DNA of 33,617 nt from Streptomyces sp. PH10-H1. Lineage in GTDB: Bacteria; Actinomycetota; Actinomycetes; Streptomycetales; Streptomycetaceae. Of the stretch, positions 19,753-27,356 are shown one piece after another. A model generated the notes under the pieces. It did not search any database. It had not been told where the DNA came from and was given only the letters and a program-made list of their open reading frames with translations. Where the stretch lies: positions 1-33,617 of the forward strand of contig NZ_JASISZ010000079.1 of the NCBI RefSeq assembly GCF_030063355.1, in the 5' to 3' direction. Every line of letters starts with the position of its first letter. Position 1 is the first letter of the stretch. The translations under genes and the position numbers were made by a program.

Positions 19753-21117
19753 ATGCCCACGTACGACGTACGAATCTGGGCCGTCCGGCAGCGCAAGGAT
19801 CGCGGGCAGACATCAGCGGAACTCCGCTGGAAGACGGGCCAGACACCGCACTCCCAGACGTTCCGAACCAAGACGCTGGCCGACGGCCGCCGGGCGGAAC
19901 TGCTGAGGGCCATGCACAGCGGTGAACCGTTCGATGAGACTACCGGGGTGCCGGTCAGGGAGCTGCGAGAGAGCAAGGAGGTGAGCTGGTACCAGCACGC
20001 TCGCGACTACATTGAAATGAAGTGGGAGCACTCCCCCGGCTCCACCCGCAGGACCTTGGCCGAAGCGATGGCGACCATCGCCCCCGCCCTGGTCACGGAT
20101 ACCAAGGGCATGGCCGACGCGAACACCTTGCGCGTCGCGCTCTATAGCTGGGCCTTCAACGTGACGCGGCGCACCGAGGAGCCCCCGGCCGACGTGGCCA
20201 AAGTGCTCGCTTGGTTCGAGCGGAAGTCCCTACCCACGTCGGCCCTGGCCGACAGGATGCACGTTCGATCCGCGCTGGACGCGCTGACCAAGAAGCTGGA
20301 CGGCACCACCGCCGCAGCGTCAACGATCCGCAGGAAGCGGGCCATCTTCCACAACGCGCTCGGCTACGCGGTCGATGCCGGGCGCCTGTCGATGAACCCT
20401 CTCCCGCAGGTCCAGTGGAAGGCTCCCGAGCAGGTGGCCGAGGAGTTGGACCCCGCTACCGTGCCGGACCCAAGGCAGGCTCTCGCCCTGCTCAGCGCGG
20501 TGCAGGCGCAGAGCGCGCGGGGCCGCCGCCTGGTCGCGTTCTTCGGGTGCATGTACTACGCGGCCGCACGGCCGGCAGAAGTGATCGGGCTGCGCCTCCA
20601 GGACTGCCACCTACCCCGCCGGGGGTGGGGGACCCTATGGCTGCGCGAGACACGCCCCCGGTCTGGGTCGGCCTGGACCGACAGCGGGAAGGCCCACGAG
20701 CAGCGCGGACTCAAGCACCGCCCCCGGAAAGCGGTGCGCTCGGTCCCGATCCCGCCTGACCTGGTCGCTCTGCTCCGGTGGCACATCACCGCCTACGGCA
20801 CAACCGATGACGGACGGCTCTTCCAGACCTCGCGCGGCGGACTCATCCAGGACACCGGATACGGCGAGGTGTGGGCAGAAGCCCGCTCGCGCGCCCTCAC
20901 GCCGCTCCAGTGCGCGTCACCACTGGCGAAGCGGCCCTACGACCTGCGGCACGCGGCTGTCTCCACCTGGCTCAGTTCGGGGGTGGAGCCCCAGGTGGTG
21001 GCTCAACGTGCCGGCCACAGCGTGGCTGTCCTCTTCCGGGTCTACGCCAAGTGCCTGGAGGGTGCCGCCGTAACAGCGAACGCCAGGATCGAAGCGACCC
21101 TGAGGGGCGGGCGGTAG
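19753..21117 (+). CDS. int: Tyrosine-recombinase integrase
   Basis: A 454-residue site-specific recombinase. It has an N-terminal arm-binding domain (1-75), a core-binding SAM-like domain (about 80-215) and a catalytic domain (about 240-440). Catalytic residues visible are Arg in 'MYYAAARPAEVIGL', Lys/Arg in 'HRPRKAVRSVPI', 'YDLRHAAVS' (Tyr where many have the first His), His in 'RAGHSVAVL' and the nucleophile Tyr in 'FRVYAKC'. It recombines attP with the tRNA-Tyr attB and, with Xis, reverses it. The ATG at 19753 has a GGGAGC site. Full length, next to attR as usual. Confidence 0.93.
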   Translation: MPTYDVRIWAVRQRKDRGQTSAELRWKTGQTPHSQTFRTKTLADGRRAELLRAMHSGEPFDETTGVPVRELRESKEVSWYQHARDYIEMKWEHSPGSTRRTLAEAMATIAPALVTDTKGMADANTLRVALYSWAFNVTRRTEEPPADVAKVLAWFERKSLPTSALADRMHVRSALDALTKKLDGTTAAASTIRRKRAIFHNALGYAVDAGRLSMNPLPQVQWKAPEQVAEELDPATVPDPRQALALLSAVQAQSARGRRLVAFFGCMYYAAARPAEVIGLRLQDCHLPRRGWGTLWLRETRPRSGSAWTDSGKAHEQRGLKHRPRKAVRSVPIPPDLVALLRWHITAYGTTDDGRLFQTSRGGLIQDTGYGEVWAEARSRALTPLQCASPLAKRPYDLRHAAVSTWLSSGVEPQVVAQRAGHSVAVLFRVYAKCLEGAAVTANARIEATLRGGR

Positions 21118-21153
21118 CCGAGAGAGACGAGCGTCACAGGCTGCCCCACGCCC

Positions 21154-21173
21154 GCCCCACACGCGCTGATCAG
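21154..21173. promoter_or_regulatory. Candidate integrase/Xis arm site near attR
   Basis: GCCCCACACGC (21154-21164) followed by CTGATCAG (21166-21173). The same two motifs occur near the left end at 8877-8887 and 8843-8850. Shared motifs inside both ends of the element suggest arm-type binding sites; unproven. Confidence 0.4.
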
Positions 21174-21242
21174 CACGCGAAGCAAGGTGAGACACACTGG
21201 GGCAAAGCACCCAATTGGGGACCGGCGACACTTGCACACGAA

Positions 21243-21282
21243 AACGGCCCCTGATCTACGTTTCCGCAGGTCAAGGGCCGTT
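21243..21282 (-). terminator. Element-borne terminator for the restored tRNA-Tyr
   Basis: AACGGCCC...GGGCCGTT hairpin with loop containing GTTTCCGCAG, placed just beyond the tRNA 3' end and the att repeat. It has the same design and loop sequence as the chromosomal hairpin 8718-8761 but different stem bases. Confidence 0.75.
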
Positions 21283-21284
21283 CT

Positions 21285-21373
<89 letters not shown>

Positions 21374-21558
21374 AGGGAAGCCGCCGCAGGTCACTTTTGA
21401 GGGTGGTCTGTGGCAACGACGTAAACGATACCTGATGCCCGGGGGTGGTTCGCCACCTCATTGATCAGTGTTCGGGGCAGGTGCGGTGGCTAGGCTGGGA
21501 GGGCGGTCCGGGGACGGGTCGCGGTACTGACGGATCACAGCCAAGGAGCCAACTGAAG

Positions 21559-22047
21559 ATGGCCGACTCCAGTTTCGACATCGTCTCGAAGGTCGAGCGG
21601 CAGGAGGTCGACAACGCCCTCAACCAGACCGCGAAGGAGATCTCGCAGCGCTACGACTTCAAGAACGTCGGGGCCTCGATCGATTGGTCGGGCGAGAAGA
21701 TTCTGATGCAGGCGAACTCGGAGGAGCGGGTCAAGGCGATCCTCGACGTCTTCGAGACCAAGCTGATCAAGCGTGGGATCTCGCTCAAGTCGCTGGACGC
21801 GGGTGAGCCGCAGCTCTCCGGCAAGGAGTACAAGATCTTCGCCTCGATCGAGGAGGGGATCTCGCAGGACAACGCCAAGAAGGTCGCGAAGATCATCCGC
21901 GATGAGGGCCCGAAGGGCATCAAGGCACAGGTCCAGGGCGACGAGCTGCGCGTCAGCTCGAAGAGCCGGGACGACCTGCAGGCCGTTCAGGCGCTGTTGA
22001 AGGGCAAGGACTTCGACTTCGCGCTGCAGTATGTGAACTACCGCTGA
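21559..22047 (+). CDS. yajQ: YajQ-family nucleotide-binding protein
   Basis: A 162-residue cytosolic protein of two ferredoxin-like folds. It starts MADSSFDIVSKVERQEVDNA and ends 'LKGKDFDFALQYVNYR', both diagnostic of YajQ. Family members bind cyclic di-GMP or nucleotides and can act as transcription cofactors in some bacteria; the role in Streptomyces is unclear. The start at 21559 follows AAGGAG by 10 nt. An in-frame upstream ATG lacks support. The 21374-21558 gap contains the tRNA-Tyr upstream region, with no clear promoter seen. Confidence 0.95.
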   Translation: MADSSFDIVSKVERQEVDNALNQTAKEISQRYDFKNVGASIDWSGEKILMQANSEERVKAILDVFETKLIKRGISLKSLDAGEPQLSGKEYKIFASIEEGISQDNAKKVAKIIRDEGPKGIKAQVQGDELRVSSKSRDDLQAVQALLKGKDFDFALQYVNYR

Positions 22048-22081
22048 CCGGTTCGGCGATACGAACCGTTCGAGCGCGATT

Positions 22082-22915
22082 TCACGCGGGAGGGCGGCGG
22101 CCGAGGGGGACCTCGGCTGCCGCCCTCGCGGCGTTCAGGGGCCGGACCGCGGGCCGGTGCCGGACCGCGCGGGGGGATGCGCCCAGTTCGCGGCGGCAGG
22201 CCTTGTTGAAGGCCTGCAGGTCGGCGATGCCGACCGAGGCGGCCACAGCGGGGATGGAGAGCGTGGACTCGCGCAGCAAGTGGCGGGCGCGTTCCAGGCG
22301 GCGGTGCCGGATGTAGGCCACGACGGTGCCGCCGGTTTCGGCGCGGAACAGCCTGGTGAGGTGGTTGTGCGAGATGCCGGCCACATGGGCGATGGCCGGG
22401 ACGGTCAGCGGGTCGGCGAGGTGCGACTCGATGTGCGCGATGGCGGCGGCCACGGCCGGGTGCGGGCCGCCGGACGCGGCGGGGGGCGTGAGGTGGGCGA
22501 CGCGCCACAGCACGGCCCAGACCTCTGCCGCCGTCCTGGCGGGGGTGCCGGGCTGGGCGGCCACCGCCTGCAGCATCAGGGCGGACAGCATGGGCAGTTG
22601 CGCGCCCGCGTCCTGGATGACGGGGACGCTGCGGGGCTCGCCGGCCTCGGGGATGCACAGATGGGCGTACAGGTGTTCCGAGCGGCCGCGGTACCGGTAC
22701 CGGACGGTCGCACCGGGCGGGACGAGGCTGACACGGCCGGGGCGGATGGCGTGCGGGGTGCCGTCGACGGTGAGGTCGGCCGTGTACCGGTAGAGGTGCA
22801 GCTGCCAGAGGTCGGGGAGCCGGAAGACGTCGGTGTGGCCGGCGGGGCCGTGGACTCCGACGCCGAGGTTCACCACTCGGGGCGGTTCGTCCAGATGGAG
22901 CGTGACGGCATCCAT
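22082..22915 (-). CDS. AraC-family transcriptional regulator
   Basis: A 277-residue protein. The N-terminal cupin-like sensing domain (about 10-110) has 'HAIRPGRVSLVPPGATVRYRYRG'. The C-terminal double helix-turn-helix (about 160-265) shows 'LTVPAIAHVAGISHNHLTRLFRAETGGTVVAYIRHRRLERARHLL' and 'VGIADLQAFNKACRRELGASP'. It is divergent from the PhyH dioxygenase gene with a 70-bp shared promoter region, so it is probably the activator of that operon. The ligand is unknown. ATG at 22913-22915. Confidence 0.9.
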   Translation of the reverse strand: MDAVTLHLDEPPRVVNLGVGVHGPAGHTDVFRLPDLWQLHLYRYTADLTVDGTPHAIRPGRVSLVPPGATVRYRYRGRSEHLYAHLCIPEAGEPRSVPVIQDAGAQLPMLSALMLQAVAAQPGTPARTAAEVWAVLWRVAHLTPPAASGGPHPAVAAAIAHIESHLADPLTVPAIAHVAGISHNHLTRLFRAETGGTVVAYIRHRRLERARHLLRESTLSIPAVAASVGIADLQAFNKACRRELGASPRAVRHRPAVRPLNAARAAAEVPLGRRPPA

Positions 22916-22985
22916 GGTGAAAACGTACCAGTAGTGGTGAGTGTGACCAACGCGCTGCCATGGGCTTCCTCCCTAGCTTTGGCGC

Positions 22986-23915
22986 ATGGCAACCAGCATC
23001 GAAACCCGCGTCGAAACCAGTACCCAAGCCAGTACCCAAGCCAGTAGGACGAGTGGTGGAACAAGCCGCGCGGCACCCGGTGGGCCGGCCCGCGGGGACC
23101 TGCTGACCTCCGTACGGATGGCGCACTTCGTGGCACACGGCTCGCTGCGCATGGACGCGGTGGTACCGGACGTGATGAACGAGCGTGCGATGGACGTCCT
23201 GGCCGCCGGGATACCCGGCGTGCCGTACGGGACACCGCTGGAGGAGGCGTACGCGCAGGGCTCGTTCGCGCGGGACCTCGTCGAACTGCCGGTGGTGGCG
23301 GGCGCTTTGCGCAGTCTGGTGGGCCCGGGGCCGACCGTCGACCATCACGCGGTGCACATCCGGCAGCCGAGGGACGGGCAGGCGCAGCCGCTGCACGCCG
23401 ACGCGATCATCGACGTACGGCCGGACGCGTTCGACGTGCAGCTCATGTACTACCCGCAGGCGGTGACGCTGGAGATGGGCGGCACCCTGAGCGTGCCCGG
23501 CAGCCATCTGCGGCGTACGAACGAGACCGACACCGGCCGCTACCAGAACCTGCGCGGGCAGTCGCGGCTGGTGTGCCCGGCCGGGACCGTGGTGTTCCTG
23601 CACCACGGGATCTGGCACGGCGGGCGGCGCAACGACAGTGACATCGCGCGCTACATGTTCAAGATCCGCTTCAACCCGACGGTGCGGCAGCTGCGGCTGT
23701 GGGACACGGGCGATCTCGCCGACCCGGCGGTCGAGGCCGAGCTGGGCACGTCCTTCCCCTGGTACGAACCCGCCGCCGCCCGGCTGGAGTTCCACAACCG
23801 GATCAAGCTGTGGCGGGCGCTGACCGGCGACAGCACCTACGACATGGACCACTGGATGACGCGGGTCGCCAACCGGCCGCAGCGCGTCACCCCACACCTG
23901 AGGAGCGACGGATGA
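22986..23915 (+). CDS. Phytanoyl-CoA dioxygenase (PhyH)-family oxygenase
   Basis: A 309-residue Fe(II)/2-oxoglutarate-type oxygenase. The iron triad is visible: His137 and Asp139 in 'PLHADAIID' and a distal His in 'HHGIWHGGRRN' (about residue 211), the latter motif characteristic of PhyH proteins. It hydroxylates an unknown small molecule. The first 40 residues are a Ser/Thr/Gln/Ala repeat from 12-bp DNA repeats and are probably disordered. A start at the later ATG before 'AHFVAHGSL' (residue 45) is possible, as neither has a good ribosome site. It overlaps the next gene by ATGA and is divergent from the AraC gene. Confidence 0.85.
   Translation: MATSIETRVETSTQASTQASRTSGGTSRAAPGGPARGDLLTSVRMAHFVAHGSLRMDAVVPDVMNERAMDVLAAGIPGVPYGTPLEEAYAQGSFARDLVELPVVAGALRSLVGPGPTVDHHAVHIRQPRDGQAQPLHADAIIDVRPDAFDVQLMYYPQAVTLEMGGTLSVPGSHLRRTNETDTGRYQNLRGQSRLVCPAGTVVFLHHGIWHGGRRNDSDIARYMFKIRFNPTVRQLRLWDTGDLADPAVEAELGTSFPWYEPAAARLEFHNRIKLWRALTGDSTYDMDHWMTRVANRPQRVTPHLRSDG
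23017..23046. repeat. 12-bp tandem repeat at the 5' end of the phyH-type gene
   Basis: CCAGTACCCAAG twice (23017 and 23029) plus CCAGTA. It encodes the STQA-type repeat in the N-terminus. Confidence 0.75.
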
Positions 23916-24211
23916 GCACACGACGGCAGCAGGTCCTGGCGCTGTACCTGGGCACCTCGGCCCTGGACTCCGAGGTGGTGGGCTGGTCCGTCTACGACGG
24001 GACGGGGGCCACCTCGCCGACCACCGGCGACAGCGACGAGCCGCCGTACGGGACGGGGGTGGCCGCGCTGTGCGACGGCTGGCGGCTGATCCAGGCGGCA
24101 CAGCTGATTCCGCCCTATCCGGGGCACGAGTACGACACGTCGTTCCTGAAGCACGAGTTCCTCTTCGAGAAACTCGTCGACATCCACTGCCCGACATCCA
24201 CTGCCCGATGA
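23912..24211 (+). CDS. Small protein of unknown function coupled to the PhyH dioxygenase
   Basis: A 99-residue soluble protein, unrecognised. The core is 'GTGVAALCDGWRLIQAAQLI' followed by 'PPYPGHEYDTSFLKHEFLFEKL'. The ATGA overlap and a GAGGAG ribosome site at the end of the dioxygenase gene indicate co-translation, so it is probably a partner or second enzyme component. The last dozen codons come from a 14-bp tandem duplication and the stop lies inside a second repeat, so the natural C-terminus may be shifted. Confidence 0.7.
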   Translation: MSTRRQQVLALYLGTSALDSEVVGWSVYDGTGATSPTTGDSDEPPYGTGVAALCDGWRLIQAAQLIPPYPGHEYDTSFLKHEFLFEKLVDIHCPTSTAR

Positions 24212-24250
24212 CCGCTGACCTATGACCGCTGACCGCTGACCTATGACCGA
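24181..24250. repeat. Tandem duplications at the 3' end of the small coupled gene
   Basis: CATCCACTGCCCGA is repeated exactly (24181-24194 and 24195-24208). It is followed by several ATGACCGCTGACCT-type units to about 24250. Slippage-prone sequence at a gene end. Confidence 0.75.
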
Positions 24251-24276
24251 TGGCCGATTCGCCGGCGGAGCACGGA

Positions 24277-24669
24277 TCAGCGCGTGGCGAACGGCCGGTC
24301 GGTGGGGACGATTTCGCGGCCGAGCGGGAGCAGCGAGATCGGGATCATCTTGAAGTTCGCTATGCCGAACGGGATGCCGATGATCGTCAGGCAGAGGAGG
24401 AAGCCGGTCACGATATGGCCGAGGGCCAGCCACCAGCCGGCGAAGACGATCCAGACGATGTTGCCGAGGAACGAGCCCGTGCCCGCGTCACGGTGTTCGA
24501 CCGTGGTGCGGCCGAAGGGCCACAGCGCGTAGTTGGCTATGCGGAAGGAGGCCAGTCCCCACGGGATCGTGATGATGAGGATGCAGCAGATGAGGCCGGC
24601 GATGGCGTAGCCGATCGCCATCCAGATGCCGCACAGGACGAGCCAGATGAGGTTCAGGAGCGTCTTCAT
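24277..24669 (-). CDS. YccF-domain inner membrane protein
   Basis: A 130-residue protein with two repeats of the YccF domain. Each has a hydrophobic helix pair followed by 'IITIPWGLASFRIANYALWPFGR' or 'IIGIPFGIANFKMIPISLLPLGR'. About four membrane segments. Function unknown; E. coli YccF is likewise uncharacterised. It overlaps htpX by ATGA (24666-24669) and so is co-translated with the membrane protease. Confidence 0.88.
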   Translation of the reverse strand: MKTLLNLIWLVLCGIWMAIGYAIAGLICCILIITIPWGLASFRIANYALWPFGRTTVEHRDAGTGSFLGNIVWIVFAGWWLALGHIVTGFLLCLTIIGIPFGIANFKMIPISLLPLGREIVPTDRPFATR

Positions 24670-25526
24670 GGGCGGTGTCCTGCCATCTGCTCGAGGCGCG
24701 CGATGCGCTCAGCCATCGGGGGGTGAGTGGAGAACAGCTTGGAGGTGGTGCCGGGCCGGAACGGGTTGGCGATCATCATATGGCTGGCCGTCTCGAGGCG
24801 CGGCTCGGGCGGGAGCGGCAGCTGCTTGGTGCCGGCGTCGAGCTTGCGCAGCGCGCTGGCGAGGGCGAGGGGGTCGCCGGTGAGGCGGGCGCCGGACGCG
24901 TCGGCCTCGTACTCGCGGGAGCGGCTGACGGCGAGCTGGATGACGGAGGCGGCCAGCGGGCCCAGGATCATCAGCAGCAGCATGCCGAGGATGCCGGGGC
25001 CGTCGTCGTCACTGGACCGGCCGACGGGGATCAGCCAGGCGAAGTTGACGAGGAACATGACGACGGAGGCGAGCGCGCCGGCGACGGACGAGATGAGGAT
25101 GTCGCGGTTGTAGACATGGCTCAGCTCATGGCCGATGACGCCGCGCAGCTCGCGTTCGTCGAGGATGCGCAGGATGCCGTCGGTGCAGCAGACGGCCGCG
25201 TTGCGCGGATTGCGCCCGGTGGCGAAGGCGTTGGGTGCTTCGGTGGGCGAGATGTACAGGCGCGGCATGGGCTGGCGGGCTGCCGTGGAGAGTTCGCGGA
25301 CCATGCGGTAGAGCGCGGGGGCCTCGAACTCGCTGACGGGGCGTGCGCGCATCGCGCGTAGCGCGAGCTTGTCGCTGTTCCAGTACGCGTAGGCGTTGGT
25401 GCCGATCGCGATGACGAGCGCGACGATGAGCCCGGTACGGCCGAAGAAACTGCCGATCACGAGGATGAGTGCGGACAGCCCGCCGAGGAGTACGGCGGTC
25501 TTCAGCCCATTGTGCCGGCGGTGCAC
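24666..25526 (-). CDS. htpX: HtpX-like M48 membrane zinc protease
   Basis: A 286-residue integral membrane metallopeptidase involved in quality control of membrane proteins. Two N-terminal membrane segments (about residues 8-45) precede the zinc site GHELSHVYN. Two further hydrophobic segments follow at about 145-205, then 'SREYEADASGARL' with the third zinc ligand Glu. The GTG start at 25524-25526 has GGAGGG upstream, and a good promoter lies 40-70 bp before it; an upstream extension of the frame crosses that promoter and was rejected. First gene of a two-gene unit with the YccF gene. Confidence 0.93.
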   Translation of the reverse strand: MHRRHNGLKTAVLLGGLSALILVIGSFFGRTGLIVALVIAIGTNAYAYWNSDKLALRAMRARPVSEFEAPALYRMVRELSTAARQPMPRLYISPTEAPNAFATGRNPRNAAVCCTDGILRILDERELRGVIGHELSHVYNRDILISSVAGALASVVMFLVNFAWLIPVGRSSDDDGPGILGMLLLMILGPLAASVIQLAVSRSREYEADASGARLTGDPLALASALRKLDAGTKQLPLPPEPRLETASHMMIANPFRPGTTSKLFSTHPPMAERIARLEQMAGHRP

Positions 25527-25566
25527 GGTGCGCCCTCCAAGGTGTGCGGCGGGGGAACCTTCTCCC

Positions 25567-25595
25567 CTCTTAGGAGAACCTCCTGTACTGGTCAA
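25567..25595 (-). promoter_or_regulatory. Promoter of htpX
   Basis: On the minus strand TTGACC (25590-25595) and TAAGAG (25567-25572) are separated by 17 bp, close to the housekeeping consensus. The spacer and -10 contain the imperfect palindrome AGGAGGTTCTCCT, a possible regulator site. Confidence 0.75.
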
Positions 25596-25643
25596 CGCCA
25601 CCGGAAGGCCGCTAGTTCCCTTGTGCACACGCCCCGGCCGGGG

Positions 25644-27356
25644 TCAGAGAAGGACCCCCGAGGCGTACCGGAGGACCAGCTGGGGGACGCCGGAGAGCAC
25701 GATGCCGAGGGCCGCGGTGAGGGCGATGGCGGCGGTGAGGGGGACGGGCGTCCGGGTGGCGGAAGCCGTCGCGACGGCAACTCCGCCACCCAATCCGGCA
25801 CCCACTCCGGCACCCACTCCGCCACCCACTCCGGCACCTGTCCCAGCCGCCGGTGTCACCGCGTCCGTCACCGCGTCCGTCGCCGCGTCCACTCCGAGTG
25901 CCGGCTCCGGCTTGGCGAACAGGATCGCGGTCCAGCGCAGGTAGTAGACGAGCGCGATGACCACGTTGACGGCCATGACCACGGCCAGCCAGGCCGGTCC
26001 CGTGCCGACGATCGACGAGAAGACCGCGACCTTGGCGAAGAGTCCGATGATGCCCGGCGGCAGCCCGGCCAGGCACAGCAGGAAGAAGGCCATGGCGAGG
26101 GCCGCCAGGGGGTGGGTGGCGTAGAGCCCCCGGTAGTCGGTCAGCCGGTTGGACGGGGCCGTACGGGCGACGAGCGCGGCGACGGCGAAGGCGCCGAGGT
26201 TCACGGCCGCGTACATCAGGGCGTACGCGACGGTGGTGCCGATCTGGTGCGCGGGGTCGTCGGAGTGGGCGGCTGCCGCGATCGGGACCAGCAGATAACC
26301 CGCCTGGCCGATGGAGGACCAGGCCAGCAGCCGGACGGCGCTGTGCGCGTGGCCCGCGCGCTGGCGCAGGGCGGCGACGTTGCCGACGGTCATCGTGAGA
26401 GCGGCCAGTACGGCGACGACCGGGCCCCAGACGTCGGCGAGGGGCTCGAACGCGATGACGGTGACGAGGATGAGGCCGGAGAAGCCCGCGGCCTTTCCGA
26501 CGACCGAGAGATAGGCGGCGATCGGCAGCGGCGCGCCCACATAGGTGTCGGGCACCCAGAAGTGGAACGGCGCCACGGCGAGCTTGAAGGCGAAGCCGAC
26601 GAGGGTGAGGGCGGCGCCGACCTTGGCGAGGATCGCGAGCTGGGGCTGTACGTCGCCGAGGGCATCCGCGATGGAGGCCAGGTGGAGGGTGCCGGTGGCG
26701 GCGTACACGAAGCTGACGCCGAGCAGGGTGACGGCGGTCGCGGCGACGGAGGAGAGGAAGAACTTGAGCGCGGCTTCCGAGGAGAGCCGGTCACCGCGTT
26801 TGATGCCGACGAGCGCGAAGGCGGGCAGCGTCGCGACTTCGAGGGCGACGACGAGGGTCGCGAGGTCACGGGAGGCGGGCAGGAGCGCCGCTCCGGCAGC
26901 CGAGGACAGCAGCAGGAACCAGTACTCGCCGGCGGGGAGTTCATCCATGGTGTGCATGGACAGCAGCGCCGTCAGCAGCGCGCCGCCGATGACGAGGAGC
27001 TGGACGATGATCGTGAAGTGGTCCGCGACGTAAGAGCACTCGCCCATGCGGGTGGTGAGGCAGAACGTCCTGCGTTCGCCGTGCCGGAGCGGGACGAGGG
27101 CGAGCGCGGCGAGCGCGAGGCCACCGATGGTGAACCAGCCGAGCAGCGCCTTCTTCTCCTTGGGGAGGAAGAGGTCGGCGACCAGGACGAGGAGCGCGAT
27201 GACCGCGGGGATCGCCGCAGGGGCGATGGCGAGCCAGTCGACGGACTGCACGAGGGAGCCGGCGGAGTTCGCGGCGAGGGAGCCGGTGGACAGAGCGTCC
27301 GTGGCGCCGGGGGCGAGAACATCCGCGGCGGGGGATCCGGTGGCGAGGGTGCTCAT
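25644..27356 (-). CDS. nuoN: NADH-quinone oxidoreductase subunit N
   Basis: A 570-residue proton-channel subunit of complex I (antiporter-like, about 14 membrane segments). The conserved core is present: 'ATLPAFALVGIKRGDRLSSEAALKFFLSSVA', 'KLAVAPFHFWVPDTYVGAPLP' with the channel Lys, and 'AWSSIGQAGYLLVP'. It shares one base with the nuoM stop. Near the C-terminus a Gly/Ala/Val/Asp-rich insertion of about 40 residues ('DAATDAVTDAV', 'GAGVGGGVGAGVGAGL') lies between the last two membrane segments and is made by 12-bp DNA repeats. Last gene of the operon. Confidence 0.95.
   Translation of the reverse strand: MSTLATGSPAADVLAPGATDALSTGSLAANSAGSLVQSVDWLAIAPAAIPAVIALLVLVADLFLPKEKKALLGWFTIGGLALAALALVPLRHGERRTFCLTTRMGECSYVADHFTIIVQLLVIGGALLTALLSMHTMDELPAGEYWFLLLSSAAGAALLPASRDLATLVVALEVATLPAFALVGIKRGDRLSSEAALKFFLSSVAATAVTLLGVSFVYAATGTLHLASIADALGDVQPQLAILAKVGAALTLVGFAFKLAVAPFHFWVPDTYVGAPLPIAAYLSVVGKAAGFSGLILVTVIAFEPLADVWGPVVAVLAALTMTVGNVAALRQRAGHAHSAVRLLAWSSIGQAGYLLVPIAAAAHSDDPAHQIGTTVAYALMYAAVNLGAFAVAALVARTAPSNRLTDYRGLYATHPLAALAMAFFLLCLAGLPPGIIGLFAKVAVFSSIVGTGPAWLAVVMAVNVVIALVYYLRWTAILFAKPEPALGVDAATDAVTDAVTPAAGTGAGVGGGVGAGVGAGLGGGVAVATASATRTPVPLTAAIALTAALGIVLSGVPQLVLRYASGVLL
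25781..25890. repeat. 12-bp tandem repeats inside nuoN
   Basis: 25781-25840 is five 12-bp units of the form (C/A)TCCG(G/C)CACCCA. 25855-25890 is three units of GTC(A/G)CCGCGTCC. In frame, encoding the loop insertion of NuoN. Confidence 0.85.

Noticed and set aside
22038..24197. 719-codon minus-strand ORF over the AraC and PhyH genes
   Set aside because: Arg/Pro/His-rich translation without domains; it conflicts with two recognised genes in other frames.
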